From assembly GCA_002256765.1 (NCBI GenBank), contig NCHJ01000013.1:1-38957 (forward strand): DNA of 38,957 bases, read 5' to 3'. Shown one piece after another: positions 26,031 through 34,038 of this stretch. Origin of the DNA: Bacteroidetes bacterium 24-39-8 (GTDB taxonomy: Bacteria > Bacteroidota > Bacteroidia > Chitinophagales > Chitinophagaceae). The position numbers were made by a program, and so were the translations under genes. How positions within the stretch are numbered: the stretch's first letter is position 1; each line of letters begins with the position of its first letter. The notes beneath the pieces are model-generated. The model was not told the DNA's origin. It did no database searches and saw only the letters and a program-made list of their open reading frames with translations.

Positions 26031-26109
26031 AATACCTGTTTAATTAGGCATACAAATTAACCAATGCAACTGATTGCTAAAAAAATATTTATACTATTTT
26101 TGGGGAAGT

Positions 26110-28398
26110 TTAAAAGCTAAAAATGCATTTTAAACTGGCGTTTCTTCCCATATTATAAATTCCGGAACTTCCATTAGGAGAAGACTGATAGTATTCCAAA
26201 TATTTTAAACGGCTTAAATGGTTTTGATAAGCAAGGTCAAATAAGTTATTTACCTGGCATTGAATGGTCAACTGTTTATTCCCTCCCAATTGCAAACTTG
26301 TTCCAAACCCAAAGTGAAAAATGGTATAGGCTTCTGTGCTTGTTTCAGTGGCATAGAGGGAGAGAAACCTATTCTGAGCTGCTGCTGATTCCCAAGAAGC
26401 GCTTACCTGCAAATTGGGCATCCAATTCAAACCCATAACCCAACTCTTTTCAATAGCCCCTTGCCAGGTAATGGGCGGAATTAAGGGTAACCATTCTCCT
26501 TGATTTCCTTTATTCTTAAAACGCTCTTGTAAATTAATGCCATTGACCAAAGCAATGGAACTGCTAATACTCCAATCTTTCAAGCATCTAGGATGCCATT
26601 TGATGTCTGACTCTATTCCATAAAGTCTTGCCGCAGACTGTTGGTATTGAAAAGTCTTATTTCCTTGTGCATCTATTTGTGGCTGATCATTATTATCCAA
26701 ACTTTGGGTGAGATAAATAAAATGATCAATTCTATTGTGAAACAGGGATAAACTCCATTGTAGTTCAGTAGTTGAAAAACTAATTCCAAGGTCTTGTTGC
26801 CAACTAGTTTCTGGTTCAAAATTTCTATTTCCTAAGTATAAAATATGCGCCCCTGGGTCTAATCCATTTGAGGCCAATTCGGTAATACTAGGTGCTCTAT
26901 AACCCCTTGATAGATTGGCTTTCAAGCTCCATTGTTGGTTAATCATATAAGCAATGCCAAGACCCATGGAATAGCCGTTGAACTGTTTTTGAAATGCAGG
27001 AAATTGTAATAAAGCGCCAGCAGTATCCGGAAAATGATATTGTTGTTCAAACCCGTTATTAGCATTGGGTCCTATATAAAAATCAGCTGTGTTTAATTGT
27101 CGTTGGTCCCAACGCAGACCTCCTGCAAAATGAATATTTTTCCATTTCCATTTACCATGCAAGTAAACACCAATATCAAATAATTGAAAATTGGGAATGG
27201 GAAAATCAGTTGCGTTTAAGTGTTTGTTTTGCTGATACATGCCATTAGCACCAAAGGAAATTTCAGCTGCATTTACTGGCAGATTAAAGTTGATACCATA
27301 GTTCAGGGTATTTAATTGCAAGGATAATCCCGCTTGTTCTGGCATAGATGGGTGTGTATACTCAATTCTATTATTTTGCTGAAAACCAACCAATGCATTC
27401 AAATCAATTTTCCCCAATTGATATTGGTGTTTGCTATAGATTCTATAGTGCTTAATGGCTTGTACCAAACCAGAAAGGGCATATCCATTTAATTCCTGTT
27501 CTGTAACCAAAGGCCTATTCTTAATATCGTCCCACTGACCTTCAAAAATTTGTTTGGTAAATCTTCTAGTAGCAGAATCTCTACTCCCGTCTGGAATAGC
27601 TTGGCGGTTATAGTAGTAAGTAGCACTTAATAAACTGGACCCTTTCTTGGAATAATAACCTGTTTGAAATCCAAGATTGGTTTCTTGAAACCCTGTTAAA
27701 TAAACTTTTCCGTCAATGGCATTGCTATAATTTCCGGCAATTCTTTTGGAAGCAGAACCCTGCCATAGCCAGTGCTTGGTTCTTTGTCCAAGTCTAGCCC
27801 CGCTTGCCCACAAGCCATTATTAGACTGGTATTCCATGGTTACCCTTCCCTCTATTTGCCCTTGATCAAGTTTGGGCAAATAGGGAATCAAACTCACTAC
27901 TCCTGCTATTGCATCAGAACCAAAAAGTAAACTAGCTGGTCCTTTAATAATTTCTGCGCGATGAATTTGATAACCATCTACTTCTAAACCGTGCTCGTCT
28001 CCCCATTGTTGGCCCTCTTGTCTAATACCATCATATAAAGTCAATACCCGATGATAACCCAAGCCTCTAATAAAGGGCTTGGAGATATTTGGGCCTGTTT
28101 TCAAAACCGATAAACCAGGACTATGCAAACTCAGTTGGTCCATGATATTGGATGCAATGGTTCTGTCAATGGTTTTGGACGAAATTGCTTGAATAGCAAT
28201 GGGATTTTCTTTTTGAAATCCAGCCCTAGTTAGTCCTGTAACTACCACTTCCTCTGATTCACCTTCCAATAATTTTTCAATGGTTGTGGTTTTGGTAATA
28301 CTAGTATCCGCTGAATGAATAGGAGCTAGGGCATTAACCGGCCTTGTCTCTACTAATAGAAAACAAAGCATCAGTCCTATGTAAAATCGGATTTTCAT
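26110..28398 (-). CDS. TonB-dependent outer-membrane receptor, probably for a metal or metal chelate
   Basis: 762 residues from ATG 28398 (MKIRFYIGLMLCFLLVETRPVNALA, a signal peptide); frames from 28446 or 28419 would run through the operator and promoter and are less likely. EEVVVTGLTR (about 49-58) looks like a TonB box plus plug start. The plug runs to about 172 with IRGLGYHRVLTLYDGI and GPASLLFGSDAIAGVV, then a 22-stranded-type barrel ends in NASLKCIFSF with terminal Phe. There is no carboxypeptidase-like N-domain, so it is not a SusC. GDEHGLE (133-139) in the plug is rich in potential metal ligands. It is divergent from a DtxR/MntR-type regulator with a palindrome between them, so uptake of Mn, Fe or Zn is likely (inference). 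Confidence 0.88.
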   Translation of the reverse strand: MKIRFYIGLMLCFLLVETRPVNALAPIHSADTSITKTTTIEKLLEGESEEVVVTGLTRAGFQKENPIAIQAISSKTIDRTIASNIMDQLSLHSPGLSVLKTGPNISKPFIRGLGYHRVLTLYDGIRQEGQQWGDEHGLEVDGYQIHRAEIIKGPASLLFGSDAIAGVVSLIPYLPKLDQGQIEGRVTMEYQSNNGLWASGARLGQRTKHWLWQGSASKRIAGNYSNAIDGKVYLTGFQETNLGFQTGYYSKKGSSLLSATYYYNRQAIPDGSRDSATRRFTKQIFEGQWDDIKNRPLVTEQELNGYALSGLVQAIKHYRIYSKHQYQLGKIDLNALVGFQQNNRIEYTHPSMPEQAGLSLQLNTLNYGINFNLPVNAAEISFGANGMYQQNKHLNATDFPIPNFQLFDIGVYLHGKWKWKNIHFAGGLRWDQRQLNTADFYIGPNANNGFEQQYHFPDTAGALLQFPAFQKQFNGYSMGLGIAYMINQQWSLKANLSRGYRAPSITELASNGLDPGAHILYLGNRNFEPETSWQQDLGISFSTTELQWSLSLFHNRIDHFIYLTQSLDNNDQPQIDAQGNKTFQYQQSAARLYGIESDIKWHPRCLKDWSISSSIALVNGINLQERFKNKGNQGEWLPLIPPITWQGAIEKSWVMGLNWMPNLQVSASWESAAAQNRFLSLYATETSTEAYTIFHFGFGTSLQLGGNKQLTIQCQVNNLFDLAYQNHLSRLKYLEYYQSSPNGSSGIYNMGRNASLKCIFSF

Positions 28399-28401
28399 AC
28401 A

Positions 28402-28422
28402 ATTATGTTCTACAAACATAAT
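28402..28422. promoter_or_regulatory. Second inverted repeat with the TonB-receptor -7 element
   Basis: ATTATGTT (28402-28409) and AACATAAT (28415-28422) are exact complements around CTACA. On the minus strand TATGTTTG (28420-28413) matches the -7 consensus, placing the receptor start site about 28408 and its ATG at 28398. The repeat may be a weaker regulator site or coincidental symmetry. Confidence 0.45.
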
Positions 28423-28424
28423 AT

Positions 28425-28448
28425 AAATGTTAGAATAGTCTAACATTT
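28425..28448. promoter_or_regulatory. 24-bp palindrome between receptor and DtxR-family regulator: probable operator
   Basis: Arms AAATGTTAGA (28425-28434) and TCTAACATTT (28439-28448) are perfect complements around ATAG. The TTAG/CTAA cores resemble DtxR/IdeR boxes. It covers the -33 region expected for the receptor promoter and ends six bases before the TTCG at 28455-28458 that could be the regulator's -33. One bound dimer pair could therefore control both genes. Binding is inferred. Confidence 0.68.
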
Positions 28449-28477
28449 TTTATTTTCGCATTGAGAATCAATTAGTT

Positions 28478-28485
28478 TAGATTTG
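28478..28485 (+). promoter_or_regulatory. -7 element of the DtxR-family gene
   Basis: TAGATTTG matches TAnnTTTG and ends four bases before ATG 28490. TTCG at 28455-28458, 19 bases upstream, is one mismatch from the -33 TTTG. Confidence 0.55.
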
Positions 28486-28489
28486 TAAT

Positions 28490-29137
28490 ATGACCCTGAC
28501 CGAGGAAAATTACCTGAAAGCACTCCATAGACTATCTCAAAATGGAGAAAGCATTTCTGTAAAAAGAATTGCGGCCCTTTTAGAGATAAAAATGCCTACT
28601 GTCAATAGCATGGTCAAGAATCTATCAGAAAAAAAACTCATCAAATACGAAAAGTATAAGTCTATTGAGTTAACTGAAAAAGGACGCAAACAGGCTTTGC
28701 TCATTTTAAGAAAACACCGCCTAACAGAATTGTTTTTAAAAGATGTTATGGGTTTGGGCTGGGAAGAGGTACACGATATTGCTGAGCAAATAGAACACTT
28801 ACAAAGTGACTTGTTTTTTAACCGAGTAGATGAAATGTTGGGCCATCCCCAATTTGACCCACATGGAGAACCCATTCCAGATAGTCATGGAAGACTGCCC
28901 CAACTCAAAGCAACCCCATTAAATCTTTGTCAAACAGGCAGAAAATACCAACTCAGCGGTGTATTGAACAATGACGCTTCCTTTCTTACCTACTTAAACT
29001 CGGTTGACCTTCAATTGGGTTCGCAAATTGAGATAATCACTATACAGGAATTTGATAAATCCATGGCCATAAAACTCAATGGGAAAACCAAAACTGTCTT
29101 TAGTGCTCTGATCTGCCAAAACCTTCTGGTACTATAG
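28490..29137 (+). CDS. DtxR/MntR-family metal-dependent transcriptional regulator
   Basis: 215 residues in three parts: winged helix (1-62, SVKRIAALLEIKMPTVNSMVKNL), metal-binding dimer domain (65-140) and an FeoA/SH3-like C-terminal domain (about 150-213). By-eye alignment with IdeR places His76, Glu80 and His95 (RKHRLTE, WEEVH) at the ancillary site. EQIEH (99-103) supplies Glu99, Glu102 and His103 at the primary site: IdeR has Cys at the first of these and MntR has Glu, so Mn is favoured. The N-terminal ligand (Met10 in IdeR, Asp8 in MntR) is Asn7 here. DPHGEPIP matches the DtxR group. Expected to repress the divergent TonB receptor, and probably itself, when metal is plentiful. Confidence 0.9.
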   Translation: MTLTEENYLKALHRLSQNGESISVKRIAALLEIKMPTVNSMVKNLSEKKLIKYEKYKSIELTEKGRKQALLILRKHRLTELFLKDVMGLGWEEVHDIAEQIEHLQSDLFFNRVDEMLGHPQFDPHGEPIPDSHGRLPQLKATPLNLCQTGRKYQLSGVLNNDASFLTYLNSVDLQLGSQIEIITIQEFDKSMAIKLNGKTKTVFSALICQNLLVL

Positions 29138-29287
29138 AAACAAATACTTAGAATCCCAACAAATAAGCGGAACTTGCTGTAATAGCTCTCAAAATGCTGC
29201 GCGATGAAAGCGTTTTAACAAAAGATTGCGCTGAATTGGCCGTAAAATGGGTTTGTTTTATCTTTATTTGAGTATAAATAATTTGTT

Positions 29288-29983
29288 ATGGAAGACAAAA
29301 AAAGCAAAATTCTCTTGTGTGAAGACGACACCAACCTTGGTATGGTGCTCAAGAATTATTTGGAGTTAAACGATTATGATGTAACACTGGAAAGGGATGG
29401 CCGCTTAGGTTTGGCAGCTTTTCAGCGTGAAAAATTTGATATCTGTTTGCTAGACGTGATGATGCCCAATATGGATGGATTCAAACTAGCTGAAGAAATC
29501 CGTGACGTGGATCCAGACATACCATTGTTTTTCCTAAGTGCTAAAACCATGAAGGACGATATTATTCAAGGGTACAAATTGGGTGCGGACGATTATATTA
29601 CCAAGCCTTTTGATTCTGAAGTATTGTTGTTGAAAATCAAAGCCATTTTAAAACGCAATGAAGAAGACAACAAAATCAGTGACAACCTTGAATTTGATAT
29701 GGGTAAATACCATTTCAATCCAAAATTGCGTGAATTAAAACACGACGGTACTACACAAACACTTTCTCCAAAAGAGAATGAATTGTTGAAGATGTTGGCT
29801 GAACACAAAAATGATTTGTTGCCAAGAGAAAGAGCCCTGAAAAAAATCTGGGGTAGTGATACTTATTTCAATGGTAGAAGCATGGACGTGTATATTGCCA
29901 AACTACGCAAGTACCTAAAAGACGATACTGATATTGAAATTGTGAACATTCACGGAAATGGATTTAGATTGGTAGCACCATAA
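29288..29983 (+). CDS. OmpR/PhoB-family response regulator (RprY-like), orphan
   Basis: 231 residues. Receiver domain with acidic pocket CEDD (11-14), phospho-acceptor Asp56 in LLDVMMPNMDG, the conserved Ser/Thr in FFLSAKT and Lys in YITKPFD. Winged-helix DNA-binding domain from about 130 (LSPKENELLKMLAEHKNDLLPRERAL; SMDVYIAKLRKYLKDD; IHGNGFRLVAP). Length and features match Bacteroidota RprY-like regulators. No histidine kinase gene is adjacent, so the partner lies elsewhere. A terminator follows directly. The 150-base gap before it (29138-29287) contains no gene I can support; TATAAAT near 29273 could be part of its promoter. Confidence 0.92.
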   Translation: MEDKKSKILLCEDDTNLGMVLKNYLELNDYDVTLERDGRLGLAAFQREKFDICLLDVMMPNMDGFKLAEEIRDVDPDIPLFFLSAKTMKDDIIQGYKLGADDYITKPFDSEVLLLKIKAILKRNEEDNKISDNLEFDMGKYHFNPKLRELKHDGTTQTLSPKENELLKMLAEHKNDLLPRERALKKIWGSDTYFNGRSMDVYIAKLRKYLKDDTDIEIVNIHGNGFRLVAP

Positions 29984-30000
29984 TCAATCTATCTAACATA

Positions 30001-30033
30001 AAAAAGCTCCCTGATAAATCGGGGAGCTTTTTT
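30001..30033. terminator. Bidirectional intrinsic terminator between the response regulator and ruvB
   Basis: Arms AAAAAGCTCCC (30001-30011) and GGGAGCTTTTT (30022-30032) are exact complements with a ten-base loop. A-run and T-run flanks allow use by both convergent genes. Confidence 0.9.
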
Positions 30034-30034
30034 A

Positions 30035-31069
30035 TTAGCTAAACAGACTGGGAGATCCACCCCTGTTCAGGGTTTCACGCCCCAAGTGGTTATATGCTTT
30101 AAGCGTAGCTTCTCTACCTCTTGGTGTTCTTTGCAAGAATCCTTCTTGAATTAAAAAGGGTTCATAAACTTCTTCAATAGTACCTGATTCCTCCCCCACG
30201 GCTGTGGCAATAGTGGTTAATCCAACAGGACCACCTTTGAATTTATCAATGATGGCGGCTAATATGCGATTATCCATTTCATCCAATCCGTGCTCGTCTA
30301 CATTTAATGCCTTAAGTGCGTGTTGGGTAATCCCTAAGTCAATTGTACCATCATTGAGTACCTGGGCAAAATCGCGCACGCGGCGCAATAAGCCATTGGC
30401 AATTCTAGGTGTTCCCCTACTTCTTCTGGCAATCTCTCCAGCAGCATCAGAACTGATTTCAGTATTTAGAATGGTAGCACTTCTTTCAATAATTTTCTTG
30501 AGGGTATCTGCTTGATAATATTCTAATCTAGACTTGATGCCAAACCTTGATAGTAAAGGGGCCGTTAATAAGCCACTCCTTGTAGTAGCACCCACCAAGG
30601 TAAAAGGATTCAAATTAATTTGAATACTCCTTGCATTGGGGCCGCTATCAATCATAATGTCTATTCTAAAGTCTTCCATAGCCGCATAGAGGTATTCTTC
30701 TACCACGGTGCTTAAACGATGTATCTCGTCTATGAATAAAACGTCATTGGGTTGCAAATTGGTTAACAAACCAGCTAGGTCGCCTGGTTTCTCTATTACG
30801 GGACCAGAAGTCTCTTTAATACTTACGCCTAATTCATTGGCTACAATCCTACTCAAGGTTGTTTTACCCAGTCCAGGAGGGCCATGAAATAAAATATGAT
30901 CCAGCGCTTCTCCTCTAAGCTTAGCAGCTTTGATAAAGATGGTCAGGTTTTCAATTAATTGGGGTTGGCCGGAGAATTCATCAATTTCCTTTGGCCGGAT
31001 GGTATTCTCAAATTCCTTATCTGCAGGACTGAGGTTTTCTGGTGCGTTATTCAAATTATCGTTGGCCAT
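30035..31069 (-). CDS. ruvB: Holliday junction branch-migration helicase RuvB
   Basis: 344 residues from ATG 31069 ([21 protein letters not shown]). The AAA+ motor of RuvABC, moving Holliday junctions in recombination. Motifs: [11 protein letters not shown], Walker [10 protein letters not shown], Walker [12 protein letters not shown], sensor [22 protein letters not shown], arginine finger in [19 protein letters not shown] and a C-terminal winged helix ending GRETLNRGG. The frame opens at 31093, but a TAGTTTTG -7 element at 31083-31076 lies between that ATG and 31069, so the shorter start is chosen. ruvA and ruvC are not in the window. Confidence 0.95.
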   Translation of the reverse strand: MANDNLNNAPENLSPADKEFENTIRPKEIDEFSGQPQLIENLTIFIKAAKLRGEALDHILFHGPPGLGKTTLSRIVANELGVSIKETSGPVIEKPGDLAGLLTNLQPNDVLFIDEIHRLSTVVEEYLYAAMEDFRIDIMIDSGPNARSIQINLNPFTLVGATTRSGLLTAPLLSRFGIKSRLEYYQADTLKKIIERSATILNTEISSDAAGEIARRSRGTPRIANGLLRRVRDFAQVLNDGTIDLGITQHALKALNVDEHGLDEMDNRILAAIIDKFKGGPVGLTTIATAVGEESGTIEEVYEPFLIQEGFLQRTPRGREATLKAYNHLGRETLNRGGSPSLFS

Positions 31070-31075
31070 ACCCTT

Positions 31076-31083
31076 CAAAACTA
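31076..31083 (-). promoter_or_regulatory. -7 element of ruvB
   Basis: TAGTTTTG on the minus strand matches TAnnTTTG and ends six bases before the ruvB ATG at 31069. No clear -33 element. Confidence 0.45.
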
Positions 31084-31100
31084 CAAAATACATTTTATCA

Positions 31101-31108
31101 TAGCTTTG
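31101..31108 (+). promoter_or_regulatory. -7 element of the TIP30-like gene
   Basis: TAGCTTTG matches TAnnTTTG and ends 14 bases before the proposed TTG start at 31123, which favours that start over the GTG at 31042. Confidence 0.45.
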
Positions 31109-31122
31109 GTAAAAATCAAGCT

Positions 31123-31764
31123 TTGCAAACTCAATCTGCCTTAGTCATTGGCGCTACCGGTTTAACTGGATCTTTGCTCCTAGAATTATTATTGGAATCT
31201 AGTGCTTACCAGATAGTTCATGTCTATGCAAGAAGAACCCTGGGCATGCAACATCCCAAACTTCAAGAACACCTGATTGACTTTGACCAATACCAAGGAA
31301 CGGTTCAAGCTCATACCCTGTTCTGTTGTTTGGGTACCACAATTAAAAAAGTAAAAACCAAGGAAGCTTTTAAAAAAGTAGACTTGGAATACCCCGTTAA
31401 ATTTGCGCGTTTGCAATTTGGGGCTGGCACTAAAAAAATGATGGTGATCAGTGCCATGGGAGCAAGTGCCAATTCCAGTTTTTTCTATAGTAGGGTAAAA
31501 GCTGAGATGGAAGCTTCTTTGCAAGAAATTGGGTTTGAACAACTAACCATTTTTAGACCCGCTTTAATCACTGGTAATAGAATAGAGCACCGTTCAGGAG
31601 AAAAAATAGCTACTATGATCAATGGCTGGATCAATCCCTTATTGGTTGGAAGCTTGCGCAAATACCAATCTATCCCGGCCCTGAAAATTGCCCAATCTAT
31701 GTTAACCCATTCTTTGTTAGAAAATGAAAAAGGGACTAGCATTTTATTGTCTGATAAAATTTAA
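31123..31764 (+). CDS. NAD(P)-binding Rossmann protein, TIP30/HTATIP2-like
   Basis: 213 residues from TTG 31123 ([26 protein letters not shown]). GATGLTG is the NAD(P) glycine motif; ARRTLG follows at the end of strand two; [21 protein letters not shown] and [23 protein letters not shown] (atypical SDR Tyr-x-x-x-Lys-like YSRVK) match the TIP30/YbjT-like group. Catalytic function is not established for bacterial members. The frame can be opened at GTG 31042, but that would overlap the divergent ruvB start and its promoter. The gene stands alone: ruvB is divergent and the MarR gene has its own promoter. Confidence 0.82.
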   Translation: MQTQSALVIGATGLTGSLLLELLLESSAYQIVHVYARRTLGMQHPKLQEHLIDFDQYQGTVQAHTLFCCLGTTIKKVKTKEAFKKVDLEYPVKFARLQFGAGTKKMMVISAMGASANSSFFYSRVKAEMEASLQEIGFEQLTIFRPALITGNRIEHRSGEKIATMINGWINPLLVGSLRKYQSIPALKIAQSMLTHSLLENEKGTSILLSDKI

Positions 31765-31795
31765 TCTTAGACTTGGGATTGGCCCATAAAAAATA

Positions 31796-31813
31796 TATTT
31801 GCATATACAAATA
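31796..31813. promoter_or_regulatory. MarR-type operator 1, upstream of the MarR gene
   Basis: TATTTGCATATACAAATA is an 18-bp palindrome with one mismatched pair. It covers the -33 TTTG of the MarR promoter, so binding would block transcription. A close copy stands before the NmrA-like gene (32282-32297). Confidence 0.68.
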
Positions 31814-31828
31814 AGATAATTATCTTTG
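31798..31828 (+). promoter_or_regulatory. Consensus Bacteroidota promoter of the MarR gene
   Basis: TTTG (31798-31801), then exactly 19 bases, then TATCTTTG (31821-31828): a full match to the -33/-7 consensus. ATG 31836 follows after seven bases, so the leader should be only about three or four bases. Confidence 0.78.
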
Positions 31829-31835
31829 TCCTGTC

Positions 31836-32264
31836 ATGAAAACATCGGAATGTAAATTTTCAAAATGTCTTTACTTTACCAGTAACGCTTTGGCGAGAAA
31901 GGTAGAGAAATTGGCTATTGAAAGTTGGAAACCGGTAGACTTATCACCTAGTCATGGTTATTTATTGATGTTGGTTTTGGATGATCCCGGTATTCAACCT
32001 GGAACCATTGCTGATCAATTACAACTAACACCCAGCACTATCAGTCGTTTGCTTGAAAAACTAGAAGAACGGAAACTGGTTGTTAGAACCACGGAAGGTA
32101 AGACCACTAATGTATATCCCAGTCCAAAAGCCAAACAGTTATTACCAGAATTACAAGCTTGCGTGGTAAGGTCACAAGCTGCTTATCAGGAATCATTGGG
32201 TAATCATGACATTAAGGATTTGGTTAAAAACATGAATCAGGTGTCAGATAAATTAACAGATTAA
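31836..32264 (+). CDS. MarR-family transcriptional regulator
   Basis: 142 residues. Winged-helix core: LSPSHGYLLMLVLDDPGIQPGTIADQLQLTPSTISRLLEKLEERKLVVRTTEGKTTNVYPSPKAKQLLPEL, with the recognition helix near residues 66-80 and the beta-wing at RTTEGKTTNVYPS. Flanking helices provide the dimer interface. CKFSKCLYF at the N-terminus contains two Cys residues (Cys6 and Cys11) that could sense redox or thiol-reactive compounds. This is only a suggestion. Palindromes before this gene and before the NmrA-like gene share ATTTG-ATATACAA cores, so it likely represses both itself and its neighbour. Confidence 0.9.
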   Translation: MKTSECKFSKCLYFTSNALARKVEKLAIESWKPVDLSPSHGYLLMLVLDDPGIQPGTIADQLQLTPSTISRLLEKLEERKLVVRTTEGKTTNVYPSPKAKQLLPELQACVVRSQAAYQESLGNHDIKDLVKNMNQVSDKLTD

Positions 32265-32281
32265 TATTTTTTTACTTTTTC

Positions 32282-32297
32282 ATTTGTATATACAATT
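32282..32297. promoter_or_regulatory. MarR-type operator 2, upstream of the NmrA-like gene
   Basis: ATTTGTATATACAATT contains a perfect 12-bp palindrome TTGTATATACAA and matches operator 1 at 14 of 16 positions. It lies 29 bases before ATG 32327. No consensus -7 element is seen at the expected distance. Confidence 0.65.
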
Positions 32298-32326
32298 ATA
32301 ATCAATCACCTATAAAACCATCAAAC

Positions 32327-33214
32327 ATGCATTATGTAATTACAGGAGGTGCGGGCAATATCTCAAAACCCTTAGCACTTGAATTATTGAAATCCGGACA
32401 CCAAGTAACCGTTATTGGAAGATCATTAGACAACTTAAAAGAATTAACAGCAGCTGGCGCTAAAGCTGCCATTGGATCTGTTGCTGATTTTGATTTTCTG
32501 GTAAAAACATTTACGGGCGCTGATGCCATTTACACCATGGTACCCCCAACTTGGGATGCAGCAGACTGGAAAGGTCATATTGGACAACAAGGAGAAAACT
32601 ATGCGTCTGCTATTGAAGCTAGCGGCGTGAAAAAAGTAGTAAATCTTAGTAGTATTGGGGCACATATGGAAACAGGATGTGGACCCGTAAGTGGATTGTT
32701 CCGTGTAGAAAAAGCGTATAGCCGTTTAACAGGAGTTGCTATTCTGCACTTGCGTCCAGGGTTTTTCTATAACAATTTCTTAGCCAATATTGGCATGATC
32801 AAGCACATGAATATCATGGGAGGAAACTATGGTACCAACAGCAAAATGGTATTAGTGCACCCAACAGATATTGCAGTGACAGCAGCTAAAGCACTAATTG
32901 CACTAGACTTTACCGGTCATTCTATCCAGTATGTGGTAAGTGATGAAAAAACTCCATCTGAAATTGCTGCCATTCTAGGTGCAGCTATTGGAAAACCAGA
33001 ACTGCCTTGGGTAGATTTTACCGATGAGCAAAACCATGGTGGTATGATCCAAGCTGGTTTATCTGAAGAAGTAGCCAAAAATTATACAGAAATGGGCGGA
33101 GCCGTTAAGTCTGGAGAAATGGCAGCGGATTATGCAAACAAACCCAAACCCGTTTTTGGAAACATTCCATTGGAAGATTTTGCAAAAACATTTGCCATCA
33201 TCTACAATAGCTAG
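32327..33214 (+). CDS. NmrA-like NAD(P)-binding oxidoreductase
   Basis: 295 residues. The start MHYVITGGAGNISKPLALELLKSGHQVTVIGRSLDNL has an NmrA/atypical-SDR glycine motif (GGAGNIS). The middle has NLSSIGAHMETGCGPVSG and LRPGFFYNNFL; the substrate-binding C-terminal half follows (MVLVHPTDIAVTAAKALI). The usual SDR Tyr-x-x-x-Lys is not obvious, as in NmrA and QorB-like proteins, which act as quinone reductases or redox sensors. With a MarR regulator 62 bases upstream and a shared operator, a role in response to quinones or electrophiles is plausible (inference). Convergent with an M23 gene. Confidence 0.86.
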   Translation: MHYVITGGAGNISKPLALELLKSGHQVTVIGRSLDNLKELTAAGAKAAIGSVADFDFLVKTFTGADAIYTMVPPTWDAADWKGHIGQQGENYASAIEASGVKKVVNLSSIGAHMETGCGPVSGLFRVEKAYSRLTGVAILHLRPGFFYNNFLANIGMIKHMNIMGGNYGTNSKMVLVHPTDIAVTAAKALIALDFTGHSIQYVVSDEKTPSEIAAILGAAIGKPELPWVDFTDEQNHGGMIQAGLSEEVAKNYTEMGGAVKSGEMAADYANKPKPVFGNIPLEDFAKTFAIIYNS

Positions 33215-33251
33215 AAAATAGTTTGAGAAACGCGGCAGCCCTCTTTGTCTT

Positions 33252-33986
33252 CTAGGATACATGCTTAGTTGATAAAGGGGGTTTTGCATATTGTAATAAT
33301 TGCAGCAGCAAATCGGGATCAGGACAATTGGCTAAATAGCTGTCTCTTTCACTAAACCTACAGACTCCGGGATAGTCCCCCTCTTTTCCTTCCATATCTA
33401 ACATCAATTGAAAGTGTAAATGCGGAGGCCATTGACCATTTTCTTCTGGTGGACCAAAATGGGCTATTAAAGACCCACCTTGAATGGGCTGACCGGGCTC
33501 TAATTCATGTAAGTCTTTCAACGAAAGATGTCCATACAAACTATAAAATTCTAACCCACTTATTCTATGAGCCAAAATAATAGTTGCTCCATAATCGCCA
33601 TAGGCTTCGTTATTGGCAATGCTATGAACATAGCCATCGGCCACCGCAAAAACAGGGGTATCTAGGGATCCCCATATATCCATCCCTAAATGCAATCTAC
33701 GTGGCTCTATACCTTCTAGGCTATCAAAAACCTTACTCCTACTATACACAGTTCTATGTTCATCATAACCACCAATGCCAAATGTAGCATTAGCGCTTGC
33801 AAGTTCTTGGCTCACATACGCACTAAAACTTTCTGTACTAGCTAATACCTCGGCAGTAATGCTTGTATTTGAAGCAGTAAAATTCATCAGCAATAAATGC
33901 TCAGTAGCAAGATCAAATTTTACTACAGGAAAAAAGGCGGAACGGTGATTGGCTACCAGGGATGCAAACAAATTCCCATTACTCAT
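33252..33986 (-). CDS. M23-family (LytM-fold) metallopeptidase without signal peptide
   Basis: 244 residues. The C-terminal domain has every M23 active-site residue: HLGMD (His99, Asp103), YGH (His153) and HLH (His189, His191). The about 90-residue N-terminal part (MSNGNLFASLVANHRSAFFPVVKFDLATEHLLLMNFTASN) is not a signal peptide, so the protein seems cytoplasmic, where a peptidoglycan hydrolase would have no substrate. Close relatives of this domain type occur as standalone proteins or fused to aminotransferases or kinases in other bacteria, and their substrate is unknown. The small acidic-protein gene lies 52 bases upstream in the same direction. Confidence 0.86.
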   Translation of the reverse strand: MSNGNLFASLVANHRSAFFPVVKFDLATEHLLLMNFTASNTSITAEVLASTESFSAYVSQELASANATFGIGGYDEHRTVYSRSKVFDSLEGIEPRRLHLGMDIWGSLDTPVFAVADGYVHSIANNEAYGDYGATIILAHRISGLEFYSLYGHLSLKDLHELEPGQPIQGGSLIAHFGPPEENGQWPPHLHFQLMLDMEGKEGDYPGVCRFSERDSYLANCPDPDLLLQLLQYAKPPLSTKHVS

Positions 33987-34038
33987 TCAAGAAGGTTTTG
34001 CTAAAAATAGGAAATGATAGTTCAAAATCCTGAATCAT

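Noticed and set aside
29138-29287. Small RNA or short gene before the response regulator
   Set aside because: No open frame with a plausible start, no strong hairpin followed by a T-run, and no recognised RNA motif.
31070-31093. Longer RuvB from ATG 31093
   Set aside because: A -7 element (31083-31076) lies downstream of that codon and RuvB proteins normally begin near the chosen Met.
31042-31122. Longer TIP30-like protein from GTG 31042
   Set aside because: It would overlap the divergent ruvB start and the TAGCTTTG promoter element; the added residues show no family similarity.
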